Assembly: GCF_012911005.2 (NCBI RefSeq)
Contig: NZ_WTVS01000017.1
Location: 31,401 to 95,400, forward strand
Direction of reading: 5' to 3'
From: Aromatoleum toluolicum
GTDB lineage: Bacteria; Pseudomonadota; Gammaproteobacteria; Burkholderiales; Rhodocyclaceae
Length of the DNA stretch: 64,000 nt
The notes under the pieces were generated by a model, which had not been told where the DNA came from, made no database searches, and was given only the letters and a program-made list of their open reading frames with translations. Of the stretch, positions 27,730 through 35,344 are shown piece by piece (position 1 is the stretch's first letter; each line of letters starts with the position of its first letter). A program made the translations under genes and the position numbers.

Positions 27730-28740
27730 ATGGCAAGAAAGATCACCTACCAGCAGGCCATCAACGAGGCGCTGGACCAGGAAATGGCGCGCGACCCGCG
27801 CGTCATCATCATGGGCGAGGACAACGCCGGGGGCGCCGGTGCGCCCGGCGAGGAGGACGCGTGGGGCGGCGTGCTCGGTGTCACCAAGGGCCTCTTCCAC
27901 AAGTACCCGGGCCGCGTGCTCGACACGCCGATCTCCGAATCCGGCTACGTCGGCGCCGCGGTCGGGGCAGCGTGCAACGGCCTGCGCCCGGTCGCCGAGC
28001 TGATGTTCGTCGACTTCATCGGCGTGTGCTTCGACCAGATCTACAACCAGGCCGCGAAATTCCGCTACATGTTCGGCGGCAAGGCCGAGACGCCGGTCGT
28101 GATCCGCGCGATGTACGGCGCGGGCTTCCGGGCCGCGGCGCAGCACTCGCAGTGCCTGTACAACATGTTTACGCACATCCCGGGCCTCAAGGTCGTCGTG
28201 CCGTCGAATCCGTATGACGCGAAGGGCCTGCTGATCCAGGCTATCCGCGACAACGACCCGGTTATCTTCCTCGAGCACAAGGTGCTGTACACGATGGAAG
28301 GCGAGGTGCCGGAGGAGAGCTACACCGTGCCCTTCGGCGAGGCCAACGTCGCGCGCGAGGGCGACGACGTGACGATCGTCGCCTTCGGTCGCATGGTGAA
28401 TCAGGCGCTGACCGCCGCCGCCGCGCTGCAGAAGCAGGGCATCCACTGCGAGGTGATCGACCCGCGCACGACCTCGCCGCTCGACGAGGACACGATCCTC
28501 GAAAGCGTCGAGAAGACCGGGCGGCTGGTGATCGTCGACGAGTCGACGCCCCGCTGCAGCATGGCGTCCGACATCGCCGGCATCGTCGCGCAGAAGGCCT
28601 TCGGCGCGCTGAAAGCGCCGATCGAGCAGGTCACCGCACCGCACGTCCCCGTGCCCTTCAGCGACGCGCTGGAAGATCTTTACGTTCCGAGTCCGGCCCG
28701 CATCGAAGCGGCCGTCACCCGAGTCAAGGAGTACCGCTGA
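27730..28740 (+). CDS. acoB: AcoB, acetoin dehydrogenase E1 beta subunit
   Basis: 336 residues of the transketolase-like pyrimidine-binding and C-terminal domains. Landmarks are ITYQQAINEALDQEMARDPRVIIMGEDNAGGAGAPGEEDAWGG split over the N-terminus, GRVLDTPISESGYVGAAVGAACNGLRPVAE, FGGKAETPVVIRAMYG, and VIDPRTTSPLDEDTILESV. It forms the heterotetrameric E1 with AcoA in the cytosol. It ends one base into acoC (TGATG overlap), and 29 bases with a GAAGGAG site separate it from acoA. Confidence 0.95.
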   Translation: MARKITYQQAINEALDQEMARDPRVIIMGEDNAGGAGAPGEEDAWGGVLGVTKGLFHKYPGRVLDTPISESGYVGAAVGAACNGLRPVAELMFVDFIGVCFDQIYNQAAKFRYMFGGKAETPVVIRAMYGAGFRAAAQHSQCLYNMFTHIPGLKVVVPSNPYDAKGLLIQAIRDNDPVIFLEHKVLYTMEGEVPEESYTVPFGEANVAREGDDVTIVAFGRMVNQALTAAAALQKQGIHCEVIDPRTTSPLDEDTILESVEKTGRLVIVDESTPRCSMASDIAGIVAQKAFGALKAPIEQVTAPHVPVPFSDALEDLYVPSPARIEAAVTRVKEYR

Positions 28741-29852
28741 TGTCTGCGATTCATAAGCTCACCATGCCCAAGTGGGGCCTCTCGATGCAGGAGGGGAAGG
28801 TGAATGGCTGGTTGAAGGAGATCGGTGAGAGCATCGCCGTGGGCGAGGAGATCGTCGAGGTCGAGAGCGAGAAGATCGCCGGTGCGGTCGAGGCCTCGGT
28901 CGCCGGCGTGCTGCGGCGCCAGATCGCCTCGGCCGAGGACGTGCTCCCGGTGGGCGGCCTCTTGGGCATCGTCGCCGATGCCGAAGTGCCGGATGCCGAC
29001 ATCGACGCCGCGATCGCGGACTTCCTCGCCAACTTCACCCCGGATACCGGCGACGAGGAAGACGCCGGGCCGAAGCCGGAAAAGATCGAGGTCGGCGGCC
29101 GCAAGCTGCGCTACTTGAAGCGGGGGGAGGGTGGCGAGCCGATGATCCTGATCCACGGCTTCGGCGGCGACCTCAACAACTGGCTCTTCAACCACGAGGC
29201 GCTCGCGGCCGATCGCACGGTGTACGCGCTCGATCTGCCGGGCCACGGTGAATCGGCGAAGGACGTCGGCGACGGCTCGCTCGCGAGCCTCGCCGCGGCG
29301 GTGGTCGGCTTCATGGACGCCGTCGGGCTCGACGCCGCGCATCTCGTCGGCCACTCGATGGGCGGCGCGGTGTCGATGGCGGTCGCGCAGGCAGCGCCGG
29401 CGCGCGTGCGCTCGCTGACGCTGATCGCAAGCGCCGCGCTCGGTGACGAGATCAACGGCGCCTACATCGACGGCTTCGTCGGCGCCAACGACCGTCGGGC
29501 CCTGAAGCCCGTGCTGAGCCAGCTCTTCTCCGACGCCGGCCTCGTCACGCGCCAGCTCATCGACGACATGCTGAAGTACAAGCGCCTCGAAGGCGTCGAT
29601 GCGGCGCTGCGCACGATCAGCGACACGCTCTTCGAGCACGGCCGCCAGGCGACCCGCCTCGCGCCGGTTGCGGCCGGCCTGGGCAAGCCGGTGCTGGTGA
29701 TTTGGGGCGAGAACGACCAGATCATCCCGGTCGCCCATGCACGCGCCGCCGGCAAGGATGCGCTCGTTGAGGTACTGACGGGGCAGGGGCACATGGTGCA
29801 GATGGAGGCAGCGAACGAGGTGAATCGGCTGATTGCGCGGTTCCTGGGGTAA
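28740..29852 (+). CDS. acoC: AcoC, acetoin dehydrogenase E2 component (lipoyl domain fused to alpha/beta hydrolase)
   Basis: 370 residues. The N-terminal lipoyl domain has the modified lysine at K45 in VESEKIAGAVEA. After a short acidic linker comes an alpha/beta-hydrolase fold with ILIHGFGGDLNNW, the nucleophile elbow VGHSMGGAVS and a late VIWGENDQIIPVAH. This arrangement, rather than a CoA-acyltransferase domain with HxxxD, is the known AcoC type. It carries the acetyl group to CoA. No dihydrolipoamide dehydrogenase gene accompanies it, so E3 must be supplied from elsewhere. Confidence 0.93.
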   Translation: MSAIHKLTMPKWGLSMQEGKVNGWLKEIGESIAVGEEIVEVESEKIAGAVEASVAGVLRRQIASAEDVLPVGGLLGIVADAEVPDADIDAAIADFLANFTPDTGDEEDAGPKPEKIEVGGRKLRYLKRGEGGEPMILIHGFGGDLNNWLFNHEALAADRTVYALDLPGHGESAKDVGDGSLASLAAAVVGFMDAVGLDAAHLVGHSMGGAVSMAVAQAAPARVRSLTLIASAALGDEINGAYIDGFVGANDRRALKPVLSQLFSDAGLVTRQLIDDMLKYKRLEGVDAALRTISDTLFEHGRQATRLAPVAAGLGKPVLVIWGENDQIIPVAHARAAGKDALVEVLTGQGHMVQMEAANEVNRLIARFLG

Positions 29853-29900
29853 TCGATCGGCACTGAGTTACGTGCCGTCCGGTTGAGTTCAGCACGGACA

Positions 29901-30081
29901 CTCCCTCCCCTTCAAGGGGAGGGCTGGGGTGGGGATGGGTTTCGGACGAGATGGTGCACGCACCGGTTAATCCCGACGGAAACCCATCCCCCTCCTAACC
30001 AGGAGTCTCGGCTGCGCCTCGCCGCTTCACTGGCGGCGAGCAGTGCTCGCCGAAACCCCTGTTTCGCCCCCTTGAAGGGGG
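29901..30081. repeat. Composite palindromic intergenic repeat between acoC and lipA
   Basis: The 300-base gap holds several inverted repeats: CCCTCCCCTT-C-AAGGGGAGGG (about 29903-29923), arms GGGGATGGGTTTC / GAAACCCATCCCC (29931-29943 and 29979-29991), and CCCCCTTGAAGGGGG (about 30067-30081). The layout resembles mosaic REP-type elements. It would interrupt a continuous acoC-lipA transcript with strong secondary structure. No gene is seen in it. Confidence 0.75.
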
Positions 30082-30152
30082 ATGAACACGGTGCCCGATC
30101 AGATTCCCGGGGCACTCAAGCCTGCCCAGTCTGCCCACACGGAAAACACGTC

Positions 30153-31106
30153 ATGCATTCCCCACTTCCCGGCACCGGCGCGCGCGGCGCGGAAAAGCTC
30201 GCCCGCATTCCGGTCCGCATCGACCCGGCCCTCGCGTCCGCCCCTCGTCCTGCTTGGCTGCGCGCACGGGACCCCGGCACGCCCGAAGTGCTGCGCCTCC
30301 AATCCGTGCTGCGCGAGCACAATCTCCACACCGTCTGCGAAGAGGCCGCCTGCCCGAACATCGGCGAGTGCTTCGGCAGCGGCACGGCGACCTTCATGAT
30401 CCTCGGCAGCATCTGCACGCGCCGCTGCCCCTACTGCGACGTCGCGCACGGCCGCCCGCTGCCGCCCGACCCGGATGAGCCGCGCGAACTTGCCGCGGTG
30501 ATCGCCGCGATGCGCCTGCGCTACGTCGTAATCACCTCGGTCGACCGCGACGACCTGCGCGACGGCGGCGCCGGTCATTTCGCCGACTGCATCACCGCCG
30601 TCCGGGAGGCCGTGCCCGCCATCCGCATCGAAGTGCTGACGCCGGACTTCCGCGGCCGCGAGGCCCGCGCGCTCGACCTTCTCGCCGCCGCGCCGCCCGA
30701 CGTCTTCAACCACAACATCGAGACCGTGCCGCGCCTCTACCGCGCCGCGCGTCCCGGCGGCGACTACGCCGGCTCGCTCGCGCTGATCGAAGCGGTGAAG
30801 CGCCGCTTGCCGGACGTGCCGACCAAGTCCGGCCTGATGCTGGGCCTGGGCGAGACCGACGACGAAGTGCTCGCGACGCTGCGCGACCTGCGTGCGCACG
30901 GCTGCGACATCGTGACGCTCGGGCAGTACCTGCGCCCGTCGAGCGCGCACCTGCCAGTGGACCGCTACGTCTCGCCCACGCAGTTCGTGCACCTGCGCGA
31001 GCAGGTGCTTGCGCTGGGTTTCGCGGAAGTCGCTGCGGGGCCGCTGGTGCGTTCGTCCTATCGCGCGGACGAAGTCGCGCGCGCCGCAACGAGGGTGCCG
31101 GCATGA
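30153..31106 (+). CDS. lipA: LipA, lipoyl synthase (aco-linked copy)
   Basis: 317 residues from [16 protein letters not shown]. This radical-SAM enzyme inserts sulfur into octanoyl-lipoyl domains. The auxiliary cluster motif is [12 protein letters not shown] and the SAM cluster motif is [34 protein letters not shown] and [16 protein letters not shown] are also standard. The position just after acoABC suggests a copy serving AcoC. It overlaps thiS by four bases (ATGA). The start is supported by overlap with no earlier gene and by family length. Confidence 0.93.
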   Translation: MHSPLPGTGARGAEKLARIPVRIDPALASAPRPAWLRARDPGTPEVLRLQSVLREHNLHTVCEEAACPNIGECFGSGTATFMILGSICTRRCPYCDVAHGRPLPPDPDEPRELAAVIAAMRLRYVVITSVDRDDLRDGGAGHFADCITAVREAVPAIRIEVLTPDFRGREARALDLLAAAPPDVFNHNIETVPRLYRAARPGGDYAGSLALIEAVKRRLPDVPTKSGLMLGLGETDDEVLATLRDLRAHGCDIVTLGQYLRPSSAHLPVDRYVSPTQFVHLREQVLALGFAEVAAGPLVRSSYRADEVARAATRVPA

Positions 31107-31306
31107 GCGCGATCGTCGTCAATGGCCGCCCGATGCCGATCCCGGGCAGCGGCTGCATCGCCGACCTCGTCGAGGCGCTCGGCCATAGCGGGAAGCGCAT
31201 CGCCGTCGAGCTCAACGGCGACATCGTCCCGCGCGGGCGCTACCGCGAAGTCGCGCTCAACGCGGGCGACCGCATCGAAATCGTCATCGCCGTCGGGGGA
31301 GGCTGA
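31103..31306 (+). CDS. thiS: ThiS, sulfur carrier protein of thiazole synthesis
   Basis: 67 residues of ubiquitin-like fold, [23 protein letters not shown] at the start and the C-terminal VIAVGGG that would be adenylated and thiocarboxylated. It donates sulfur to ThiG. It ends in three glycines rather than the usual GG pair. Coupled to lipA by ATGA and three bases before thiG, whose ribosome site (GGGAGG) lies inside the thiS end. Confidence 0.93.
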   Translation: MSAIVVNGRPMPIPGSGCIADLVEALGHSGKRIAVELNGDIVPRGRYREVALNAGDRIEIVIAVGGG

Positions 31307-31309
31307 AGC

Positions 31310-32158
31310 ATGGAGCACAGGATGGAAGCACGCGGAATGCACGCGCAATCCGCGGGAGATGCCCCGCTCGTGATCGGCGGCCGGGCCTACCGCTCGCGCC
31401 TGCTGGTCGGCACCGGCAAGTACCGCGACTTCGCGCACACGCGCGCGGCGATCGACGCCAGCGGCGCCGAGATCGTCACCATCGCGATCCGCCGCACCAA
31501 TCTCGGTCAGCACCCCGGCGAGCCCAACCTGCTCGACGTGCTGCCGCCGACGCGCTTCACGATCCTGCCCAACACGGCCGGCTGCTACACGGCGGACGAC
31601 GCCGTCCGCACGCTGCGCCTCGCCCGCGAACTCCTCGACGGCCACGACCTCGTGAAGCTCGAAGTGCTCGGCGACCGCGACACGCTGTATCCGAACATGC
31701 CCGAGACGCTGCGCGCCGCCGAACGCCTCGTGAAGGACGGCTTCCGCGTGATGGTCTACTGCGCCGACGACCCGGTGCAGGCGCGCATCCTCGAAGATCT
31801 CGGCTGCGTCGCGATCATGCCGCTCGCGAGCCTGATCGGCTCGGGCATGGGCATCCTCAATCCGTGGAACCTGGGCCTCATCATCGACCGCGCGAAAGTG
31901 CCGGTGATCGTCGATGCCGGCGTCGGCACCGCCTCGGACGCCGCGATCGCGATGGAACTCGGCTGCGACGGCGTGCTGATGAACACCGCGATCGCCGCGG
32001 CGGGCGATCCGGTCAGGATGGCCGACGCGATGGGCAAGGCCGTCGTGGCCGGGCGCGAGGCCTTCCTTGCCGGGCGCATGCCGCGCAAGTTCTACGGGGC
32101 GTCGCCGAGTTCGCCGACGAGCGGCCTCATCGGGCGCGCCGACGGGGGCGGGGGCTGA
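31310..32158 (+). CDS. thiG: ThiG, thiazole synthase
   Basis: 282 residues, a TIM barrel making the thiazole phosphate from deoxyxylulose phosphate, dehydroglycine and ThiS-bound sulfur. [81 protein letters not shown] and [29 protein letters not shown] are all conserved. Several early ATGs leave the exact start open. No thiO or thiH lies nearby. Its place behind acoABC and lipA suggests cofactor supply for a TPP-dependent E1. Confidence 0.95.
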   Translation: MEHRMEARGMHAQSAGDAPLVIGGRAYRSRLLVGTGKYRDFAHTRAAIDASGAEIVTIAIRRTNLGQHPGEPNLLDVLPPTRFTILPNTAGCYTADDAVRTLRLARELLDGHDLVKLEVLGDRDTLYPNMPETLRAAERLVKDGFRVMVYCADDPVQARILEDLGCVAIMPLASLIGSGMGILNPWNLGLIIDRAKVPVIVDAGVGTASDAAIAMELGCDGVLMNTAIAAAGDPVRMADAMGKAVVAGREAFLAGRMPRKFYGASPSSPTSGLIGRADGGGG

Positions 32159-32194
32159 GCCGCCCGCCACGCCCCGCTTCCGCCCGCTCCGGCC

Positions 32195-32773
32195 TCAGTC
32201 GAGCCCGAAACCCAGCAGCGCCGCGACGCCGAGCACCGCGAAGATCGACGCCGCGACACCGTGGATCAGCCGCACCGGCAGGCGCTGGGCGATGCCATTG
32301 CCGACGAGCACCGCCGGCACGTTCGCGATCATCATGCCCAGGGTCGTGCCGGCGACGACTGCGACGAAGGCGCCGTACTGCGCGGCCAGCGCGACGGTCG
32401 CGATCTGCGTCTTGTCGCCCATCTCGGCGAGGAAGAAGGCCACGACGGTCGTCGCGAACACGCCGAACTTCGGCACCGTGATCTCGTCCTCGTCGAGCTT
32501 GTCGGGGATCATCATCCACACCGCCATCGCGATGAACGAGAGGCCCAACACCCAGCGCAGCACGTCCGGTCCGAGCACCGTCGTGACCCAGGTGCCGACC
32601 GCGCCGGCGAAGGCATGGTTCGCGATCGTCGCGACCAGGATGCCGGCGATGATCGGCCATGGACGGCGGAAGCGCGCGGCGAGCATGAAGGCGAGCAGTT
32701 GCGTCTTGTCGCCGATTTCGGCGAGCGCGACGATGCCGGTGGCAACGGAAAATGCTTCGAGAGGCAGGTTCAT
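32195..32773 (-). CDS. TMEM165/GDT1 (UPF0016) family manganese exporter
   Basis: 192 residues from MNLPLEAFSVATGIVAL. Two copies of the family motif E-x-GDKTQ are visible (VALAEIGDKTQLLAF near residue 20 and FLAEMGDKTQIATV near 120), in a six-helix membrane protein. Members export Mn2+ (MneA in Vibrio) or act as cation/proton exchangers. A yybP-ykoY manganese riboswitch in the leader strongly supports Mn2+ as substrate. It is convergent with thiG. Confidence 0.93.
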   Translation of the reverse strand: MNLPLEAFSVATGIVALAEIGDKTQLLAFMLAARFRRPWPIIAGILVATIANHAFAGAVGTWVTTVLGPDVLRWVLGLSFIAMAVWMMIPDKLDEDEITVPKFGVFATTVVAFFLAEMGDKTQIATVALAAQYGAFVAVVAGTTLGMMIANVPAVLVGNGIAQRLPVRLIHGVAASIFAVLGVAALLGFGLD

Positions 32774-32799
32774 CAGGTTCTCCGGGCCGGCGCATGACC

Positions 32800-32945
32800 G
32801 ATGACCGCACGCCTCCCCGGCCCGAACAAACGGAGAGCATGCGGTCAAAAGTCTCGCCAGGTCCGAGGACTGAACACGCCATGCCCGGATGGGCAAGTTT
32901 GTTGACGTGGTCCCTCCGAGGGGATCGGAGGCGGCTACTCCCTAA
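32800..32945 (-). promoter_or_regulatory. yybP-ykoY manganese riboswitch
   Basis: On the minus strand the leader has GGGAGTAGC at one end, ACCTGGCGAGACTTTTGACCGC in two overlapping conserved pieces in the middle, and GGGGAGGCGTGCGGTC closing the far stem. These match the conserved L1 and L3 loops of the yybP-ykoY aptamer. It ends about 27 bases before the exporter ATG, suggesting translational or transcriptional switching on by Mn2+. Confidence 0.88.
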
Positions 32946-33101
32946 TGACGGCGCGGATTGTAACCGCACGCCGGCGGTGATGGGAAGGATTGCGCGCAGA
33001 TGAGGCTAAAGATTCGCGGATTGCTGCCGAAGACTTCCGTATGGAGGATCCGGCCGTGGCCGGGTCCGGTCAGCATCGTCTTACCTGTCTTCCCGTCCGC
33101 C

Positions 33102-34502
33102 ATGACTGCTCGCTTTCCCGTCCGTTGCGCACTGCTCGCAGCCCTGCTGCTGCCGGGTGTCGTCTCGGCCGAGCAGACCTGGGATATGGTCGTGCGCGAC
33201 CGCGAGCGCACGGTCGAGATCGACCGTTCCAGCGTGATCCAGTCCGACGGCGGGCAGAAGGTCGCGTGGGCGCGCATCGTGCTCTCGCCCGAACGTGCCG
33301 CGATCGAGGGCTATGCGTCGGTGAAGGCGATGAACCGCTACGACTGCTACAACCGCAGCTTCTTCACGCTCAAGCGCGTGTACATGGACGAGCGCCACGT
33401 CGTCCTGCGCGAGGAGGGCGGCCTCGACGAGAGTCCGGTGCTGGCGGCACGCAACAGCGTGGACGAACGCCTGTGGCAGGAAGTGTGCAAACCCCCCTCG
33501 GTCTCCGATCTGAAGAAGATTGCGCGCGACGTGACGGCGATCGCCGAGGCGATGAACGCCGATGCCGGCATCACCCCGCTGGTCCCGTTGAGCCGTTCGG
33601 CCGCCGTGCCGACCGATGCCCCGGCACGCGAGACCGAGCGCATCGCGCGCCATGCGCGGAGCAGCGCACCGGCACCCGGGGCGCAATCCGCACCCGCGGA
33701 ATCCTCGCCGTCCGGGAAGAGAGCGCCGTCGCCGCGCCGCGGTTCGGCTACTGCCAGCGAGACGGTCGCCTCGCTCGCGTCCACGCCGTCCCGCGTGCCG
33801 TCCGTCCCCGACTTCGCGTGGCGGCGTCCGGAGTGGAGTTATGAAGGCGACACGGGGCCCGACAAGTGGGCCTCGCTGCGCCCGGAATGGGCCGTCTGCG
33901 CCCAGGGCAAGCGCCAGTCGCCGATAGACTTGCGCAATGGCATCGCGGTCGACCTCGAAGCGCCGCGCTTCGACTACCGCGAAACCGGCTTCCGCATCGC
34001 CGATACCGGCCGCACGCTGCGCGTGCACGTGGGGGCAGGCCTGGGCGTCGTGCTGCGCGGCCAGCGCTACGAGCTCGAGTTCTTCGAATTCCACCGTCCC
34101 TCGGTCGAGCGCGTCGGCGGCCAGGCGTCCGACATGGTCGTGCATTTCCACCACCGCGCCGCCGCCGGCAACATCGCGGTCGTCGCCGTGCTGCTCGAAA
34201 GTGGCGACCGTCCGCACTCGCTGATCCAGACCCTGTGGAACAACCTGCCGCTGGAGCGCGGCACGGACTACACGCCCACGGTAACGATAGACCCGGCGGG
34301 CCTGTTGCCCGCGTCGTCGGCGCACTACCTCTTCATGGGCTCGCTCGAATCCCCGCCGTGCACCGAAGGCGTGCTGTGGGCGGTAATGAAGGAGCCACTC
34401 CACCTCTCGTCCGAACAACTCGCGATCTTCGCCCGCCTCTACGCCCGCAACGGCCGCCCGATCCAGCCGCACAACGGCCGGCTGATCCTCGAGTCGCGCT
34501 GA
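33102..34502 (+). CDS. Exported carbonic-anhydrase-like protein with altered active site
   Basis: 466 residues. A signal peptide (1-23) leads to an N-terminal domain (about 25-135: TWDMVVRDRERTVEIDRSSV, NRYDCYNRSFFTLKR) resembling surface-adhesin-E/CNP1-like modules. A Ser/Ala/Pro-rich linker (about 160-235) follows, then an alpha-carbonic-anhydrase domain (WSYEG, RQSPIDL, FFEFHRPS, DMVVHFHH, GSLESPPCTEGVLW). Aligned by spacing, zinc ligand H94 is E329, gatekeeper E106 is V335, E117 is V346 and T199 is E415. H96 and H119 remain as H331 and H348. It may be non-catalytic. Start MTARFPV gives a proper signal peptide. Confidence 0.8.
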   Translation: MTARFPVRCALLAALLLPGVVSAEQTWDMVVRDRERTVEIDRSSVIQSDGGQKVAWARIVLSPERAAIEGYASVKAMNRYDCYNRSFFTLKRVYMDERHVVLREEGGLDESPVLAARNSVDERLWQEVCKPPSVSDLKKIARDVTAIAEAMNADAGITPLVPLSRSAAVPTDAPARETERIARHARSSAPAPGAQSAPAESSPSGKRAPSPRRGSATASETVASLASTPSRVPSVPDFAWRRPEWSYEGDTGPDKWASLRPEWAVCAQGKRQSPIDLRNGIAVDLEAPRFDYRETGFRIADTGRTLRVHVGAGLGVVLRGQRYELEFFEFHRPSVERVGGQASDMVVHFHHRAAAGNIAVVAVLLESGDRPHSLIQTLWNNLPLERGTDYTPTVTIDPAGLLPASSAHYLFMGSLESPPCTEGVLWAVMKEPLHLSSEQLAIFARLYARNGRPIQPHNGRLILESR

Positions 34503-34604
34503 GCACGCTGCCAGCCCCTCCCGTCCGCTGCACGGCCCTCCCGCGCCTGCGGCCTGTACCCACTCCCTCCTTTCCTGTCTTGCGCTTCGGGGTTTTGACG
34601 TCTA

Positions 34605-34626
34605 AATTACTGACCAGTCAGTAATT
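34605..34626. promoter_or_regulatory. Palindromic operator of the tetR-RND operon
   Basis: A perfect 10-bp inverted repeat AATTACTGAC / GTCAGTAATT with two bases between. It is AT-rich in a GC-rich region and lies just after a TTGACG -35-like box (34595-34600). A TetR repressor bound here would block its own operon. Confidence 0.75.
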
Positions 34627-34696
34627 AAATAGCCGGTCGTCCCGCCGCGCGCTGCGTGGTTCGCAGGTCGATCCCGGCTCGACCGATGGAAGGAAG

Positions 34697-35344
34697 ATGG
34701 CCGAGACTCGCCCCGCGCCGCGCCGACGCCGCAAGGAAGCCCGTCCCCAGGAACTGACCGCCGCCGCGCTGTCGCTCTTCGTCGAGAAGGGCTTCGCCGC
34801 GACACGGCTCGATGACATCGCCGAACGCGCCGGTGTTTCCAAGGGCACGCTGTACCTCTATTTCGACAGCAAGGACGCGCTGTTCAAGGCCGTCATCCAG
34901 GAAGGCATCGTCCCGGCGCTGCACGCGGGCGAAGTGCTTCTCGACGAGTACGATGATCCGCTGGCGCTGCTGCGCGCGATCCTGCTGGGCTGGTGGGAGC
35001 GCATCGGCAGCACCGAGCTGGGCGGCATCCCGAAGCTGATGATGTCCGAAGCGCGCAACTTCCCCGATGTTGCCGTCTATTACCAGCAGGAAGTCATACA
35101 GCGCGGCACCGCGCTCCTGCGCAAGGCGGTCGCGCGCGGCATCGAGCGCGGCGTCTTTCGCAAAGTCGATCCCGAAGCGATCTGCAGCGTCCTGATCGCT
35201 CCGCTCGTCTATCGGGCGATGTGGCGGCACTCCTTCGGCCCCTGCTGCGGCCAGGAAACCGACGTGGCGCAGTACCTGCACACCTATTTCGATCTGGTCC
35301 TGAACGGCTTGCTGGCCCCGGCGCCAGGCGGAGATGCGCAATGA
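34697..35344 (+). CDS. TetR/AcrR family repressor of an RND efflux operon
   Basis: 215 residues. The N-terminal helix-turn-helix is LDDIAERAGVSKGTLYLYFDSKDALF (about 38-63), preceded by a basic arm. The C-terminal ligand domain has the TetR_C pattern seen in efflux repressors (GGIPKLMMSEARNFPDVAVYYQQEV). It is the first gene of tetR-MFP-RND, overlapping the adaptor start by four bases, with a palindromic operator 70 bases upstream; autorepression relieved by a toxic ligand is expected. Confidence 0.92.
   Translation: MAETRPAPRRRRKEARPQELTAAALSLFVEKGFAATRLDDIAERAGVSKGTLYLYFDSKDALFKAVIQEGIVPALHAGEVLLDEYDDPLALLRAILLGWWERIGSTELGGIPKLMMSEARNFPDVAVYYQQEVIQRGTALLRKAVARGIERGVFRKVDPEAICSVLIAPLVYRAMWRHSFGPCCGQETDVAQYLHTYFDLVLNGLLAPAPGGDAQ

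Noticed and set aside
30067..30081. CCCCCTTGAAGGGGG as a terminator of acoC
   Set aside because: No T tract follows and it lies over 200 bases from acoC, within a palindromic repeat element.
33081..34472. A 463-codon minus-strand frame opposite the carbonic-anhydrase-like gene
   Set aside because: Same antisense GC artefact; the plus-strand product has a signal peptide and clear domain motifs.
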